Source of the DNA: Bacteroidales bacterium
GTDB taxonomy: Bacteria; Bacteroidota; Bacteroidia; Bacteroidales; Paludibacteraceae
NCBI GenBank assembly: GCA_015654525.1
Contig: JAATGT010000183.1
Location: forward strand, 1-64,000
DNA: 64,000 nt
Direction of reading: 5' to 3'
Shown: piece by piece, positions 19,831 through 29,780 of the stretch
Layout of the letters: each line of letters begins with the position of its first letter
Position numbering within the stretch: the stretch's first letter is position 1
The notes under the pieces: generated by a model
The model's database searches: none
The model's input: the letters and a program-made list of their open reading frames with translations, nothing else
Told to the model about the DNA's origin: nothing
Program-made: the position numbers and the translations under genes

Positions 19831-20961
19831 TCAGGACATACGCCCTTTATAATCTTCGTAACCAAATTCGCGAATCAGCTTAAACTCATTTTCTTTGGTC
19901 CAGATACCAATGCCCGGGTGCGAAACTCCATTGAACATGGTGGTTTTTACCATGGTATAATGAATCATATCTTCGAAAATAATCTGATCGCAAATTTTCA
20001 GTTCCCGGTCGAACGACCAATCGCCAAAATAATCGCCCGACAAGCAACTGTTTCCACCCATGCGGTAAGTTGGTTTACCCTCTATGGCATCGGTTGCCCC
20101 AACGATGGCCGGTTTGTAGGGCATTTCGAGACAATCGGGCATGTGACAAGCAAACGACACATCGAGCATAGCTGTTTTGATACCTTTGTTTTCCACAATA
20201 TCCACCACGCTTGACACCAACACACCCGTTCGCCACGCAAAAGCACTTCCGGGTTCCAGGATCAGTTGCAGATGCGGGTAACGGGCATTAAAGTTTTTCA
20301 ATAACGTAATTAAATGTTCGGTATCATAGCCTCCTTTGGTCATCAGGTGACCACCGCCCATGTTCAGCCATTTTATTTGCGAAAAGAACTTTCCGAATTT
20401 TTCTTCGACCACCGCCAGTGTTCGTTCCAAATCAAACGAAGTCGATTCGCAAAGCGTATGAAAGTGTAAACCTTCCACACCTTCGGGGAGTGTATCACCC
20501 AGCAGTTCTGCCACCACACCCAATCGTGAACCGGGCGCACAAGGATTGTACAAGTCCGTTTCCACATCCGAGAATTCAGGATTAATACGCAAACCACAGG
20601 AAATATTTTCCGATATTGTTTGTGGATAAAAACGTTCAAACTGTTGCAGGGAGTTGAAGGTAATATGGCTGCTGTTACGCATGATTTCGGGAAACTCCCT
20701 ATCGGTATAAGCCGGTCCGTAAGTATGAGCCTTACTTCCCATTTCTTCGTAAGCCAGCCGAGCTTCTGCCAACGAACTGGCCGTAGAATACGGAATATAT
20801 TCACGCACAATGGGGAAAACACTCCACATAGCAAAAGCTTTGAAAGCAACAATAATTTCTACACCTGCACGTTCTTTTACCGATTTAATTAATGCCAAAT
20901 TGTTGCGAAAAGCAAGCTCGTCGAGAACGTAACAGGGGGAAGGGATAGATTGGTAATTCAT
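19831..20961 (-). CDS. nspC: Carboxynorspermidine/carboxyspermidine decarboxylase
   Basis: PSPCYVLDELAFRNNL, GLRINPEFS, LHFHTLCE, LNMGGGHL, PDCLEMPY...SCLSGDYFGDW; PLP alanine-racemase-fold decarboxylase family. Confidence 0.93.
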   Translation of the reverse strand: MNYQSIPSPCYVLDELAFRNNLALIKSVKERAGVEIIVAFKAFAMWSVFPIVREYIPYSTASSLAEARLAYEEMGSKAHTYGPAYTDREFPEIMRNSSHITFNSLQQFERFYPQTISENISCGLRINPEFSDVETDLYNPCAPGSRLGVVAELLGDTLPEGVEGLHFHTLCESTSFDLERTLAVVEEKFGKFFSQIKWLNMGGGHLMTKGGYDTEHLITLLKNFNARYPHLQLILEPGSAFAWRTGVLVSSVVDIVENKGIKTAMLDVSFACHMPDCLEMPYKPAIVGATDAIEGKPTYRMGGNSCLSGDYFGDWSFDRELKICDQIIFEDMIHYTMVKTTMFNGVSHPGIGIWTKENEFKLIREFGYEDYKGRMS

Positions 20962-20964
20962 AAT

Positions 20965-21008
20965 ATAGTCTGAACTATGATTTTTCTGATTAAATGATTA
21001 ATATGATT
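20965..21008. repeat. Left arm of inverted repeat flanking the GxxExxY gene
   Basis: ATAGTCTGAACTATGATTTTTCTGATTAAATGATTAATATGATT; matches the reverse complement of 21462-21505 with short mismatches/indels. Confidence 0.8.
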
Positions 21009-21016
21009 CTTAATCA

Positions 21017-21409
21017 TTATAATTTAAATTTTGAATTGGTAAGTCGTTTAAACATCAGACTTTTTGCTCCGAAATTGATCAACAACCCGATTTCCAGGTT
21101 GTAGGCTTCTAAATAATTAATGGCCTGTGCCAAATGCACATTTTCCAGATTAATAACGGCCTTCAATTCTACCGAAACAACATTTTCCACCAGAAAATCA
21201 ACACGCCTTGTGCCAATATGTTTATCTTTATAATAAATCGGCATCTCATGTTCACGGCTAAAGTTAATCCCTCGTAAAGTCATTTCCATTTCTAGTGCCC
21301 GTTGATAAATCACCTCTTGAAAACCGTTTCCAAGGATCTTATGAACTTCCATGGCACAAGCAATTATGGCTTCAGTCAATTTCGAATATTTGTATTTCTC
21401 ATCAACCAT
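21017..21409 (-). CDS. GxxExxY protein (PD-(D/E)XK-like superfamily)
   Basis: GNGFQEVIYQRALEMEM signature; VDFLVENVVSVELKAV; AQAINYLEAYNLEIGLLINFG. Confidence 0.93.
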   Translation of the reverse strand: MVDEKYKYSKLTEAIIACAMEVHKILGNGFQEVIYQRALEMEMTLRGINFSREHEMPIYYKDKHIGTRRVDFLVENVVSVELKAVINLENVHLAQAINYLEAYNLEIGLLINFGAKSLMFKRLTNSKFKL

Positions 21410-21461
21410 AAAAACTGATTCTTATTGGTTTAATATAAAAAAATGATTGCTGCAATCAAAA

Positions 21462-21505
21462 AATCACAACAATCATTTAATCATATAATCATAGTTTAAG
21501 ACTAT
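21462..21505. repeat. Right arm of inverted repeat flanking the GxxExxY gene
   Basis: AATCACAACAATCATTTAATCATATAATCATAGTTTAAGACTAT, reverse complement of the left arm. Confidence 0.8.
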
Positions 21506-22707
21506 TATAATTCCAAATCGATGTCATGCAATTCGTGCCAGGGCAATCCTTGTTTGTTTAGTTGTTCCATAAACGGATCGGGATTAAATTCTTCCACGTT
21601 GTAAACACCTGCCTTGCGCCATTCGCCTTTGAAGAACATCATAGCTCCAATCATGGCAGGAACACCGGTGGTGTAACTTACACCCTGTGCGCCGGTTTCT
21701 TTGTATGCTTCTTCGTGGCTGCAATTGTTGTACACATAATAGGTTGTTTCTTTTCCGTCTTTTAATCCTTTGATGCGACAACCGATCGAAGTTTGTCCGG
21801 TATAGTTTTCGCCAAGATCACCCTGATTGGGAAGAACCGCTTTAAGGAACTGGATAGGAACGATTTTTTGTCCGTTGTATTCCACTTCGTCAATGCGAGC
21901 CATACCTATATTCTGAATAACGCGTAAGTGTGTCAGGTATTCCTGTCCGAAAGTCATCCAGAAACGGGCACGCTTGATAGTAGGATAGTTTTTCACCAAC
22001 GATTCCAGTTCTTCATGATAAATCACATACGATTCTTTGGGTCCTACTTCGGGATAATTCAGCGGCATGTGAATTTCGTGTGGTTCAGTTTCCACCCATT
22101 GTCCGTTTTCCCAGTACTTTCCCCGTTGAGTTACCTCGCGGATATTAATCTCCGGATTAAAGTTGGTTGCAAAAGCTTTATGATGATCACCGGCATTACA
22201 ATCCACGATATCCAGGTATTGGATTTCATCAAAATGATGTTTAGCTGCATAAGCCGTATAAATGCTGGTTACTCCCGGGTCGAAACCGCAACCAAGAATA
22301 GCTGTCAGACCGGCCTTTTCAAAGCGATCTTTGTATGCCCATTGCCAACTATATTCGAAATGAGCTTCGTCTTTGGGTTCGTAGTTGGCTGTATCTAGGT
22401 AATTAACTCCGGCTTCCAGACAAGCATCCATAATAGTCAGATCCTGATAAGGAAGAGCTACGTTGATAAGCAGTTCGGGTTTATATGCATTCAGTAATGT
22501 AACCAATTCAAGTACATTGTCGGCATCAACCTGAGCCGTTTTTACTTCTACGCCAAAACGTTTTTTTACGTCTGCAGCAATAACGTCGCATTTTGATTTG
22601 GTGCGACTAGCCAACATGATTTCAGTAAACACATCCGGATTTTGAGCTACTTTGTTTACCACAACAGTTCCCACGCCTCCGGCGCCGATAATCAATACTT
22701 TTCCCAT
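21505..22707 (-). CDS. Carboxynorspermidine/carboxyspermidine dehydrogenase (saccharopine dehydrogenase family)
   Basis: MGKVLIIGAGGVGTVVVNKVAQ Rossmann motif; LGCGFDPGVTSIYTAYA; same strand as nspC; start trimmed to 22707. Confidence 0.92.
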   Translation of the reverse strand: MGKVLIIGAGGVGTVVVNKVAQNPDVFTEIMLASRTKSKCDVIAADVKKRFGVEVKTAQVDADNVLELVTLLNAYKPELLINVALPYQDLTIMDACLEAGVNYLDTANYEPKDEAHFEYSWQWAYKDRFEKAGLTAILGCGFDPGVTSIYTAYAAKHHFDEIQYLDIVDCNAGDHHKAFATNFNPEINIREVTQRGKYWENGQWVETEPHEIHMPLNYPEVGPKESYVIYHEELESLVKNYPTIKRARFWMTFGQEYLTHLRVIQNIGMARIDEVEYNGQKIVPIQFLKAVLPNQGDLGENYTGQTSIGCRIKGLKDGKETTYYVYNNCSHEEAYKETGAQGVSYTTGVPAMIGAMMFFKGEWRKAGVYNVEEFNPDPFMEQLNKQGLPWHELHDIDLEL

Positions 22708-22931
22708 TTTAGTTGAATGATAAAGTTTATATTTTGAATAATTATTCGTTGACACAAAAATAGACATTTTTGAGTAAATAGAAAAATGGATAGCCGTTTG
22801 TTTACAGCTTATTTGCTTCCATCGCCATCCTCGATTTTAGGAGAGCAAAAGACATTACATTTCTATTTCTCAACTTTTACATCTTACTTACTAATCTTTA
22901 CTCTTTGTTCTTTGCTCTTTGCTCTAAAATC

Positions 22932-23576
22932 TTACTTCTCATAAACCGTCGGATCAAATCCTGCCAGTCCTTCTTTTCGCTCGGTACAGGTACCACACGT
23001 TCCACAATGAATTTCGTGCCCGTTGTAACAAGAATAAGTATCTTCGAACGGCACACCAATTTCTTTTCCTATCAAGGCAATTTCACGCTTTGTAAGGTTG
23101 GTATAAGGAGCCAGAATCTCGCAATGGTTGTATGTTCCCAGACTGATAGCTTTATTCATAGCCTCAATAAATTCTTCGCGACAGTCAGGATAAATAGCAT
23201 GATCACCTGCATGATTCGAAATCATCAGTTTATCGCAACCAATACTTTCGGCAATACCGGCAGCAATGCTTAACATGATGCCATTACGAAAAGGAACCAC
23301 GGTTTTAATCATGTTTTGATCTTCATAATGTCCGTTCGGAATATCACCTCCTGATTGTAAGAGGTCGGAAACAAACCCCATCTTATTCATGTCAAGTTCA
23401 ATTACGTGATGTTCTATGCCAAGTCTCTTGCAATTTCTGGCAGCATATTCCATTTCACGTAAGTTATGTTTCGACCCATAATTAAAGGTCAAAGCACGGC
23501 GAATCCGGTCGGCATGTTCATACAAAGCCACCGAACTATCCATTCCACCTGAATATAAAATTACCATATCTTTCAT
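22932..23576 (-). CDS. queC: 7-cyano-7-deazaguanine synthase
   Basis: VILYSGGMDSSVALYEH PP-loop; CYNGHEIHCGTCGTCTERKEGL; start trimmed to internal ATG. Confidence 0.95.
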   Translation of the reverse strand: MKDMVILYSGGMDSSVALYEHADRIRRALTFNYGSKHNLREMEYAARNCKRLGIEHHVIELDMNKMGFVSDLLQSGGDIPNGHYEDQNMIKTVVPFRNGIMLSIAAGIAESIGCDKLMISNHAGDHAIYPDCREEFIEAMNKAISLGTYNHCEILAPYTNLTKREIALIGKEIGVPFEDTYSCYNGHEIHCGTCGTCTERKEGLAGFDPTVYEK

Positions 23577-23675
23577 CTCTTCATTTTTTTGGAGCACAAA
23601 AATACTCAAAACACTGCAAACTTCCGCTAATACAGTGACTTTTTGTTAGTAGGGTTAGAAATGATGGTTTTTTTG

Positions 23676-23683
23676 TATTTTTG
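23676..23683 (+). promoter_or_regulatory. Putative -7 promoter element (TATTTTTG)
   Basis: TAnnTTTG match upstream of aguA. Confidence 0.5.
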
Positions 23684-23769
23684 CAGTTGAAAAAACAAAC
23701 CACTAAGACACTAAGAACATTTAGTATCACTTAGTGGTTCATTGTAAACTTAGTGTCTTAGCGGTAAAA

Positions 23770-24786
23770 ATGAATTTGAAACCAACCATACAACTCCCTG
23801 CCGAATGGGCCGAACAACAATTTGTTCAACTAACCTGGCCACATGCCGAAACTGATTGGGCTTATATGCTCGACGAAGTAAATACCTGTTTTGTCAACAT
23901 TGCCCGCGAAATAATCAAACACGAAAACCTGTTGATTGTTTGTACTGACACTGATGAAGTGGAACAACTGCTGGGCGATGCCGATTTATCGCGCATCACC
24001 TTTGCCGAAATGGCAACCAACGATACCTGGGCACGCGATCATGGTGGAATAACCGTATTGGAAGACGGAAAACCGGTGATTTACGATTTTACTTTCAACG
24101 GATGGGGAATGAAGTTCGCAGCTAATCACGACAATATGATTACCCGGAGACTTTATTCGGCCGGAATCTTTGGAGAGGCTCGTCATCGTAACTGCTTTGA
24201 CTTTGTGTTGGAAGGCGGTAGTATCGAATCCGACGGCGAAGGAACATTACTCACCACAGCCGAATGCCTGCTATCGGATAACCGCAACAACTTATCGGAA
24301 GAAGATATAGAAGCGCGGTTGAAAGAATATTTCGGATTAAAAAAAGTGTTGTGGCTTAATCACGGTTATCTTGCCGGCGACGATACCGATAGTCATGTAG
24401 ATACATTGGCCCGACTTTGCGACAAAAGCACCATTGCTTACGTAAAATGCGATGATACGGAGGACGAACATTATGTGGAGTTGAAAAAGATGAAAAAAGA
24501 ACTTCGTCAGTTTCAGAATTCCGAAGGCAGATACTACAGACTTATTCCGCTCCCTATGGCCGATGCCGTATACGAAGACGATGAACGTCTTCCGGCAACG
24601 TATGCTAACTTTTTGATCATAAATGGAGCAGTATTAATCCCGACTTACAATTCACCGAAAGACGAAATAGCCAAACAACAATTGCAAAGAGCCTTCCCCG
24701 ACCGGGAAATAGTAGGAATCAATTGTCTTGCATTGATTAAACAACATGGATCGTTGCATTGCGTAACGATGCAATATCCAAAATAG
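23770..24786 (+). CDS. aguA: Agmatine deiminase
   Basis: PAEWAEQQFVQLTWPHAETDWAYML, NDTWARDHGGI, DDTDSHVDTLARL; upstream ORF extension is repeat-derived, so start set at 23770. Confidence 0.94.
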   Translation: MNLKPTIQLPAEWAEQQFVQLTWPHAETDWAYMLDEVNTCFVNIAREIIKHENLLIVCTDTDEVEQLLGDADLSRITFAEMATNDTWARDHGGITVLEDGKPVIYDFTFNGWGMKFAANHDNMITRRLYSAGIFGEARHRNCFDFVLEGGSIESDGEGTLLTTAECLLSDNRNNLSEEDIEARLKEYFGLKKVLWLNHGYLAGDDTDSHVDTLARLCDKSTIAYVKCDDTEDEHYVELKKMKKELRQFQNSEGRYYRLIPLPMADAVYEDDERLPATYANFLIINGAVLIPTYNSPKDEIAKQQLQRAFPDREIVGINCLALIKQHGSLHCVTMQYPK

Positions 24787-24819
24787 ACGATAGAACAAAG
24801 ATCCAAGAACAAAGACTAA

Positions 24820-25036
24820 ATTACGCGAAGCTAATAAGGTCAAAGAAAAATATTGCGACGCAAACATTTAGTAGACAAGTTAACCGGTAAACGAGTACAC
24901 TTTCAATTGTTCAAGGACGAACAATAACAATAAATAACGCGCAGCTAATAACGCCGAAGGAAAATATCGCGAACGAAGTGAGCAAATATCACGAAGTAAA
25001 TATCGCCGCAGGCTAATAACACGAAGTAAATATCGG
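24820..25036. repeat. Intergenic cluster of degenerate AATATCGC/GCTAATAAC repeat units
   Basis: Recurring GCTAATAACGCCGAAGGAAAATATCGC, CACGAAGTAAATATCGCCGCAGGCTAATAAC, CACGAAGTAAATATCGG. Confidence 0.75.
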
Positions 25037-25041
25037 ATCAT

Positions 25042-25917
25042 ATGAAGATAGCTTTAATTCAACAATCAAACACAGCAAGCCGCCCAGAGAATGTAGCAAA
25101 GCTGGAACAAAATATACGAACCTGCGCGGCACAAGGTGCTGAATTGATCGTTTTGCAGGAACTGCACAATGGTTTGTATTTCTGCCAAACAGAAGATCCT
25201 TCGGTTTTTGAGCAAGCCGAAACTATTCCCGGTCCTTCTACCGAATTGTTTGGTAAACTGGCAAAAGAACTGAGCGTGGTGCTGGTTCTTTCACTCTTTG
25301 AGAAACGTGCTGCAGGATTGCATCACAACACAGCCGTTGTGATTGAAAAAGACGGAACCATTGCCGGTAAATACCGAAAAATGCATATTCCCGATGATCC
25401 GGCTTATTACGAAAAGTTTTATTTTACACCCGGCGATCTGGGATTTGAACCTATCCAAACTTCTGTTGGGAAATTGGGTGTATTGGTTTGTTGGGATCAA
25501 TGGTACCCCGAAGCAGCCCGACTGATGACTATGGCAGGTGCAGAAGTTTTGATTTATCCGACTGCTATTGGCTGGGAAAGTACAGATGCAGATGATGAAA
25601 AACAACGTCAAACTGATGCCTGGATGATTTCACAACGGGCACACGCTGTAGCCAACGGACTGCACGTCATTTCGTGCAACCGCATCGGTTATGAACCCGA
25701 TCCTTCGGGAGTAACCAATGGCATTCAGTTCTGGGGGAACAGTTTTGTAGCCGGACCGCAAGGTGAACTACTCGCTCGGGCTTCAAACAGGAATGACGAA
25801 AACATTATGCTGGATATAGATCTTTCACGCACCGAAACGGTTCGCCGCATGTGGCCTTTTTTCAGGGACAGAAGAATTGATGCATTTGGTGATATCGCTA
25901 AAAGGTGGAGAGAATAA
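25042..25917 (+). CDS. aguB: N-carbamoylputrescine amidohydrolase
   Basis: Nitrilase fold: LQELHNGLYFCQ, GKYRKMHIPDDP, VLVCWDQWYPEAARL. Confidence 0.95.
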   Translation: MKIALIQQSNTASRPENVAKLEQNIRTCAAQGAELIVLQELHNGLYFCQTEDPSVFEQAETIPGPSTELFGKLAKELSVVLVLSLFEKRAAGLHHNTAVVIEKDGTIAGKYRKMHIPDDPAYYEKFYFTPGDLGFEPIQTSVGKLGVLVCWDQWYPEAARLMTMAGAEVLIYPTAIGWESTDADDEKQRQTDAWMISQRAHAVANGLHVISCNRIGYEPDPSGVTNGIQFWGNSFVAGPQGELLARASNRNDENIMLDIDLSRTETVRRMWPFFRDRRIDAFGDIAKRWRE

Positions 25918-26030
25918 TTTTGTCAACGGCATTATAAGCTGCGCACTATTACTCCCTACGGTCGTGATAGTTCCCTGCGGCGATGTTAATTATTATCCGC
26001 TCCTTTCGTAACAATGTGGACCATAAAATA

Positions 26031-26071
26031 AATACGGGTTTCAGAAGCACTAAACTTCTGAAACCCGTATT
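26031..26071. terminator. Bidirectional rho-independent terminator
   Basis: Perfect 17-bp inverted repeat AATACGGGTTTCAGAAG / CTTCTGAAACCCGTATT, 7-nt loop. Confidence 0.85.
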
Positions 26072-26096
26072 CTGTATAAGTCCCGATTGAGAGCGG

Positions 26097-28487
26097 TTAG
26101 AAATTAGGAAGTTTAAAACCTCCTTCTTCAAGTTGCTGTTCTACATTCCGTTTTTGTTTCTCTATGCTTTTTCCTATTTTAAAATTATAGCTATAAGCCA
26201 CTGCAAAAGCTACCTGTGCCTTCATATAAGTATCCGTTCGTTGATAGAGACTACTGTTTTGTACAGTGGCCTTGCTATTAAAAAACTTACTGGAAAAGGG
26301 ATTAAATGACAACAAAGTCAGCGAACTATTATTCTTGAACTGCTTAATAAGCCCCACCAAATAAAAAGGAGACATTTTTGTTTCTGTTTGTCCGTCCAAC
26401 ACCGGGCCACTTACCTGAAACATCGAAATCACTTTCAGATCCAACGGCAGCGGAGCCATCACAAAAGAGTTCCAGTTCCAGCTTCGTTGATTGGTTGCTG
26501 TTATCTGATCCAGATAGCTGTTTATATGATTAAATGAATATCGGAAATTAGAATTAAACATCACCTTACCTATTTGCGAGTTTAAAGACAAAGCCCCTCC
26601 TGCTTCGTAACCATTGGATACATTAGCAGGTGCACTTTCAAATACCTTGGTAGTACCGACCTGATTAACGATGGTTTGAATTAATCCCGTTTTATACTCG
26701 TAGAAAAGCTGTGGAGCCAAATTTACCGTCACTTTACTTACTGTAACCTTTACGTTGTAAGTAAACTGAAAATTATCCCGGTAGGCCGGCTTCAGATTCG
26801 TATTTCCATGGCTCACCGTCTGGCTGTCCACTTGACTCACAAAAGGATTCAATTGCGAAGCACTAGGTCTGATCACTCTACGGGAATAAGCAAGCTTAAT
26901 GCTGTTATTATCGTCGAACTTAAGTGAAGCATTGGCATAAGGCAACGGAGAGAAATAATCGCTCTTTGCTGTTGAGTTAATCACTACGTGTGATGTTTCA
27001 AAGCGCGAGCCCAGCTTAATACTACCCTTCTTAAAGTTACGTGACAGCTCGGCATATCCACCCATGCGTAAATCGGAATAATCCAAATTCGGAGACTGAG
27101 TGAGAGAGCTTGTATTATCAATTTTATACTTATTGAAATTGCCACTCAAACCGGCATTCAGCGAAAAGACACTATCGAAAGGTAAAGTGTAGTTTGCCTG
27201 CCCCGAAAGAGTTTGCGTTTTGGTTTTACTCTTTTCTCTCAACCAGGCACCAACAGAAGTTACAACTGTATCAATCGGATTAAAATTGTTGGTTTGATAA
27301 TCAGTCGTTGAATTATTATCCAAACTATTGAAATAGCTTAACTCCACTTCGTAACCATGCTGGGTCTTTTTATCAAACTTATGTTTGTAAAAGAGCGACG
27401 ATGTCAGTCCATCATTATTTGTTTTCGCATTGCTCAAAGTCCGGGAAATACTGTTCATAACACTGTTTGAACTATTGTAATTCCAGCTATCGGTATTATT
27501 TTTAGATCCGTTGCCATTATACGATACATTCAGGTTCAGGTTATTCATTTCATCAGGATCGTAAATAAGACCGAAATTGACGTTTCGGTTATTACCCTTC
27601 ATAAGCAGATCACTATTCCGTTGTAATTGATTTGCTCCGGCTATACGGGTCATATCTGTGTTGATATTAAAATCCTGAACCATACCGGTAGCAGCCACAT
27701 AATACGATATTTTTTCTAAGCCATAGTCCAGACTTACGTTTCCCCGACCCATATAAGCATCCGACCCGACAGGCAATGCCATCACGTTTACCGTCCCTTT
27801 CAGACCATATTTCATGGCCGGATTCGTTACAACATTGATTACCGCATCTACATCAGCATCATATTTTCCGGAAGGACTGGTAATCACTTCCATTTTGGCT
27901 ATCTGCGACGGGTGCAGTCTCTTCAGATATTCCTTATCACGCGTTACTCCGTCTACTTCAATTCTTACATTCGATTTTCCATTCACCGTGATGTTCTCAT
28001 TCAAATAATCGACTTTTATGGAAGGAACTTTCCGTATTACATCCAATCCATCGGTCGAAGTTTTTCGAATGCCGTCAGGAATTCCGTAAATAGTCCGGTC
28101 ACCCAGTTCGGTTACCTTTACTTTAGTTCCGTTTACTACTACTTCTTTAAAGTTGAAGGTCATAGGTTCTAAAGTTATAGATCCCATATTATTAATCATC
28201 CCTTTCTTTTTAGAAGGCACAGGCAGTAAGGTGGTTTTGTATGCCAGATGTTTTACTCTTACACAATACGTTCTGGCTGTGTCGGCTCTGTAAAAGAGAA
28301 AAACTCCCTCCGAGCTGGTTTTTGCTGTTTCAATGGCATTACTATCCGGCAACTGTAACAGCTCAACCCCGGCACCATCTACCGGTTTGGATGTTTCTTT
28401 ATCAGTAAGGCTTCCGGTTATTACCTGTCGCGCATGAATATTCACCGCTACCAGACATAACAAGGCCAGGAAAATTTTAGTTTTCAT
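26097..28487 (-). CDS. TonB-dependent-receptor-like outer membrane beta-barrel protein
   Basis: Signal peptide, carboxypeptidase-like regulatory domain, plug-like region (VEVDGVTRDKEYLKRLHPSQIAKMEVITSPSGKYDADVDAVINVV), long beta-barrel. Confidence 0.88.
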   Translation of the reverse strand: MKTKIFLALLCLVAVNIHARQVITGSLTDKETSKPVDGAGVELLQLPDSNAIETAKTSSEGVFLFYRADTARTYCVRVKHLAYKTTLLPVPSKKKGMINNMGSITLEPMTFNFKEVVVNGTKVKVTELGDRTIYGIPDGIRKTSTDGLDVIRKVPSIKVDYLNENITVNGKSNVRIEVDGVTRDKEYLKRLHPSQIAKMEVITSPSGKYDADVDAVINVVTNPAMKYGLKGTVNVMALPVGSDAYMGRGNVSLDYGLEKISYYVAATGMVQDFNINTDMTRIAGANQLQRNSDLLMKGNNRNVNFGLIYDPDEMNNLNLNVSYNGNGSKNNTDSWNYNSSNSVMNSISRTLSNAKTNNDGLTSSLFYKHKFDKKTQHGYEVELSYFNSLDNNSTTDYQTNNFNPIDTVVTSVGAWLREKSKTKTQTLSGQANYTLPFDSVFSLNAGLSGNFNKYKIDNTSSLTQSPNLDYSDLRMGGYAELSRNFKKGSIKLGSRFETSHVVINSTAKSDYFSPLPYANASLKFDDNNSIKLAYSRRVIRPSASQLNPFVSQVDSQTVSHGNTNLKPAYRDNFQFTYNVKVTVSKVTVNLAPQLFYEYKTGLIQTIVNQVGTTKVFESAPANVSNGYEAGGALSLNSQIGKVMFNSNFRYSFNHINSYLDQITATNQRSWNWNSFVMAPLPLDLKVISMFQVSGPVLDGQTETKMSPFYLVGLIKQFKNNSSLTLLSFNPFSSKFFNSKATVQNSSLYQRTDTYMKAQVAFAVAYSYNFKIGKSIEKQKRNVEQQLEEGGFKLPNF

Positions 28488-28520
28488 TCAATATCGATTA
28501 TTTACAATAAACTAAAGTGA

Positions 28521-29423
28521 CTATTTAATCATGATTGTCTCCGATTCCGAATCCAGCTGCATTTTCATTTCTGAATTATTCGCTTTCACGGTCATAGTTC
28601 CTTCAATATGTCCTTTTGCAGTATTTTTCAACATCAGGCCAGTGACCACATCAACCGTTCCATCGGCAGTCATAGTACCTTTCAGGTTTTGAGTCATCTG
28701 AGCAGCAGGATCATTAGAAGGTAAAGACTCAATTTCTGACTTACCGGAAACAGTAGCCACATTGCTTGCTATACCTTTTAAAGTAAATGTATTCAACGAT
28801 AATAAAGTAGCATTGTTTGCCGACAAGCTATAAGTGCTTTCCCAAGTATCTCCGGTTTTTACCGCTTTTTCGGGTAAATAAGCAAACAAAGGTTCGATAC
28901 GGGTTCTGATAGCCGATTCCTGAATAAGGGCATCAGCCACCATTTTTGCCTGATCTCTTTTGCCAGCAGGAATAGAATCCAATACAAACAACACACGATC
29001 TTTAAACTTCGGATAATTTACAAAATCAATAAACTTACCGGCTGTAGAGATTTTTGCAACAATCGTGGAAGTACTTATTTTATTCATGATTCTTTCCATA
29101 GGATCATTCATATTGGGTTTAGCTGAATTAGTTTCCTTGTTACCCATAGGCGAATTGCTTTTTGAAGCAATAGTATCAAACTTTAATTCAACATCCATGA
29201 TGTCGTTTTCTTGTTTAAGCACTTTGTAAGTAACAACATTGTTGGAGAAAACATCAATATTAAACTGTTGTCCTGCAGCATCAATTTTTACAGTTTGTTT
29301 GCTGGTACTTTTGGCGGTATACACTTTGCCTTTTTCAAGATTCAGTTTTAGTGTTACCGGAGCTTGTGCCATCAACGAAATGCCCAGTAAGGCAAAAAAA
29401 ACGGATAAGAATACTTTTTTCAT
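28521..29423 (-). CDS. Secreted hypothetical protein (DUF6263-like)
   Basis: Signal peptide MKKVFLSVFFALLGISLMAQ; complete ORF; family recollection uncertain. Confidence 0.65.
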   Translation of the reverse strand: MKKVFLSVFFALLGISLMAQAPVTLKLNLEKGKVYTAKSTSKQTVKIDAAGQQFNIDVFSNNVVTYKVLKQENDIMDVELKFDTIASKSNSPMGNKETNSAKPNMNDPMERIMNKISTSTIVAKISTAGKFIDFVNYPKFKDRVLFVLDSIPAGKRDQAKMVADALIQESAIRTRIEPLFAYLPEKAVKTGDTWESTYSLSANNATLLSLNTFTLKGIASNVATVSGKSEIESLPSNDPAAQMTQNLKGTMTADGTVDVVTGLMLKNTAKGHIEGTMTVKANNSEMKMQLDSESETIMIK

Positions 29424-29729
29424 TTTGTAAAATAGATTAGTGAATTGTATTTAGGGAATTAAATTTATATAAGTGTATGGCAATATCAATTACGGCACAA
29501 ACATACTTATTTTTATAGTACCATGCAATACATAGTACTGTATTGCCACTATAGAAATAGACATAAATTACATTAAACTAAACATAATTAGAGAATTAAT
29601 TCAATTTACAGTATTTTATAATTAATATTATTTAACCGTATATGAATGTAAATTACCGATAGGACTTAAAATGAGATTGCCACACTATGCAACCAGCACA
29701 TCATCTACTAACTACATGTCCTGAAAAAT

Positions 29730-29767
29730 AAAAACCGTTTCCGGAACAATTTCCGAAAACGGTTTTT
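29730..29767 (-). terminator. Rho-independent terminator
   Basis: AAAAACCGTTTCCGGAA...TTCCGAAAACGGTTTTT hairpin with T-run. Confidence 0.75.
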
Positions 29768-29780
29768 AAAGAAGACTTAT

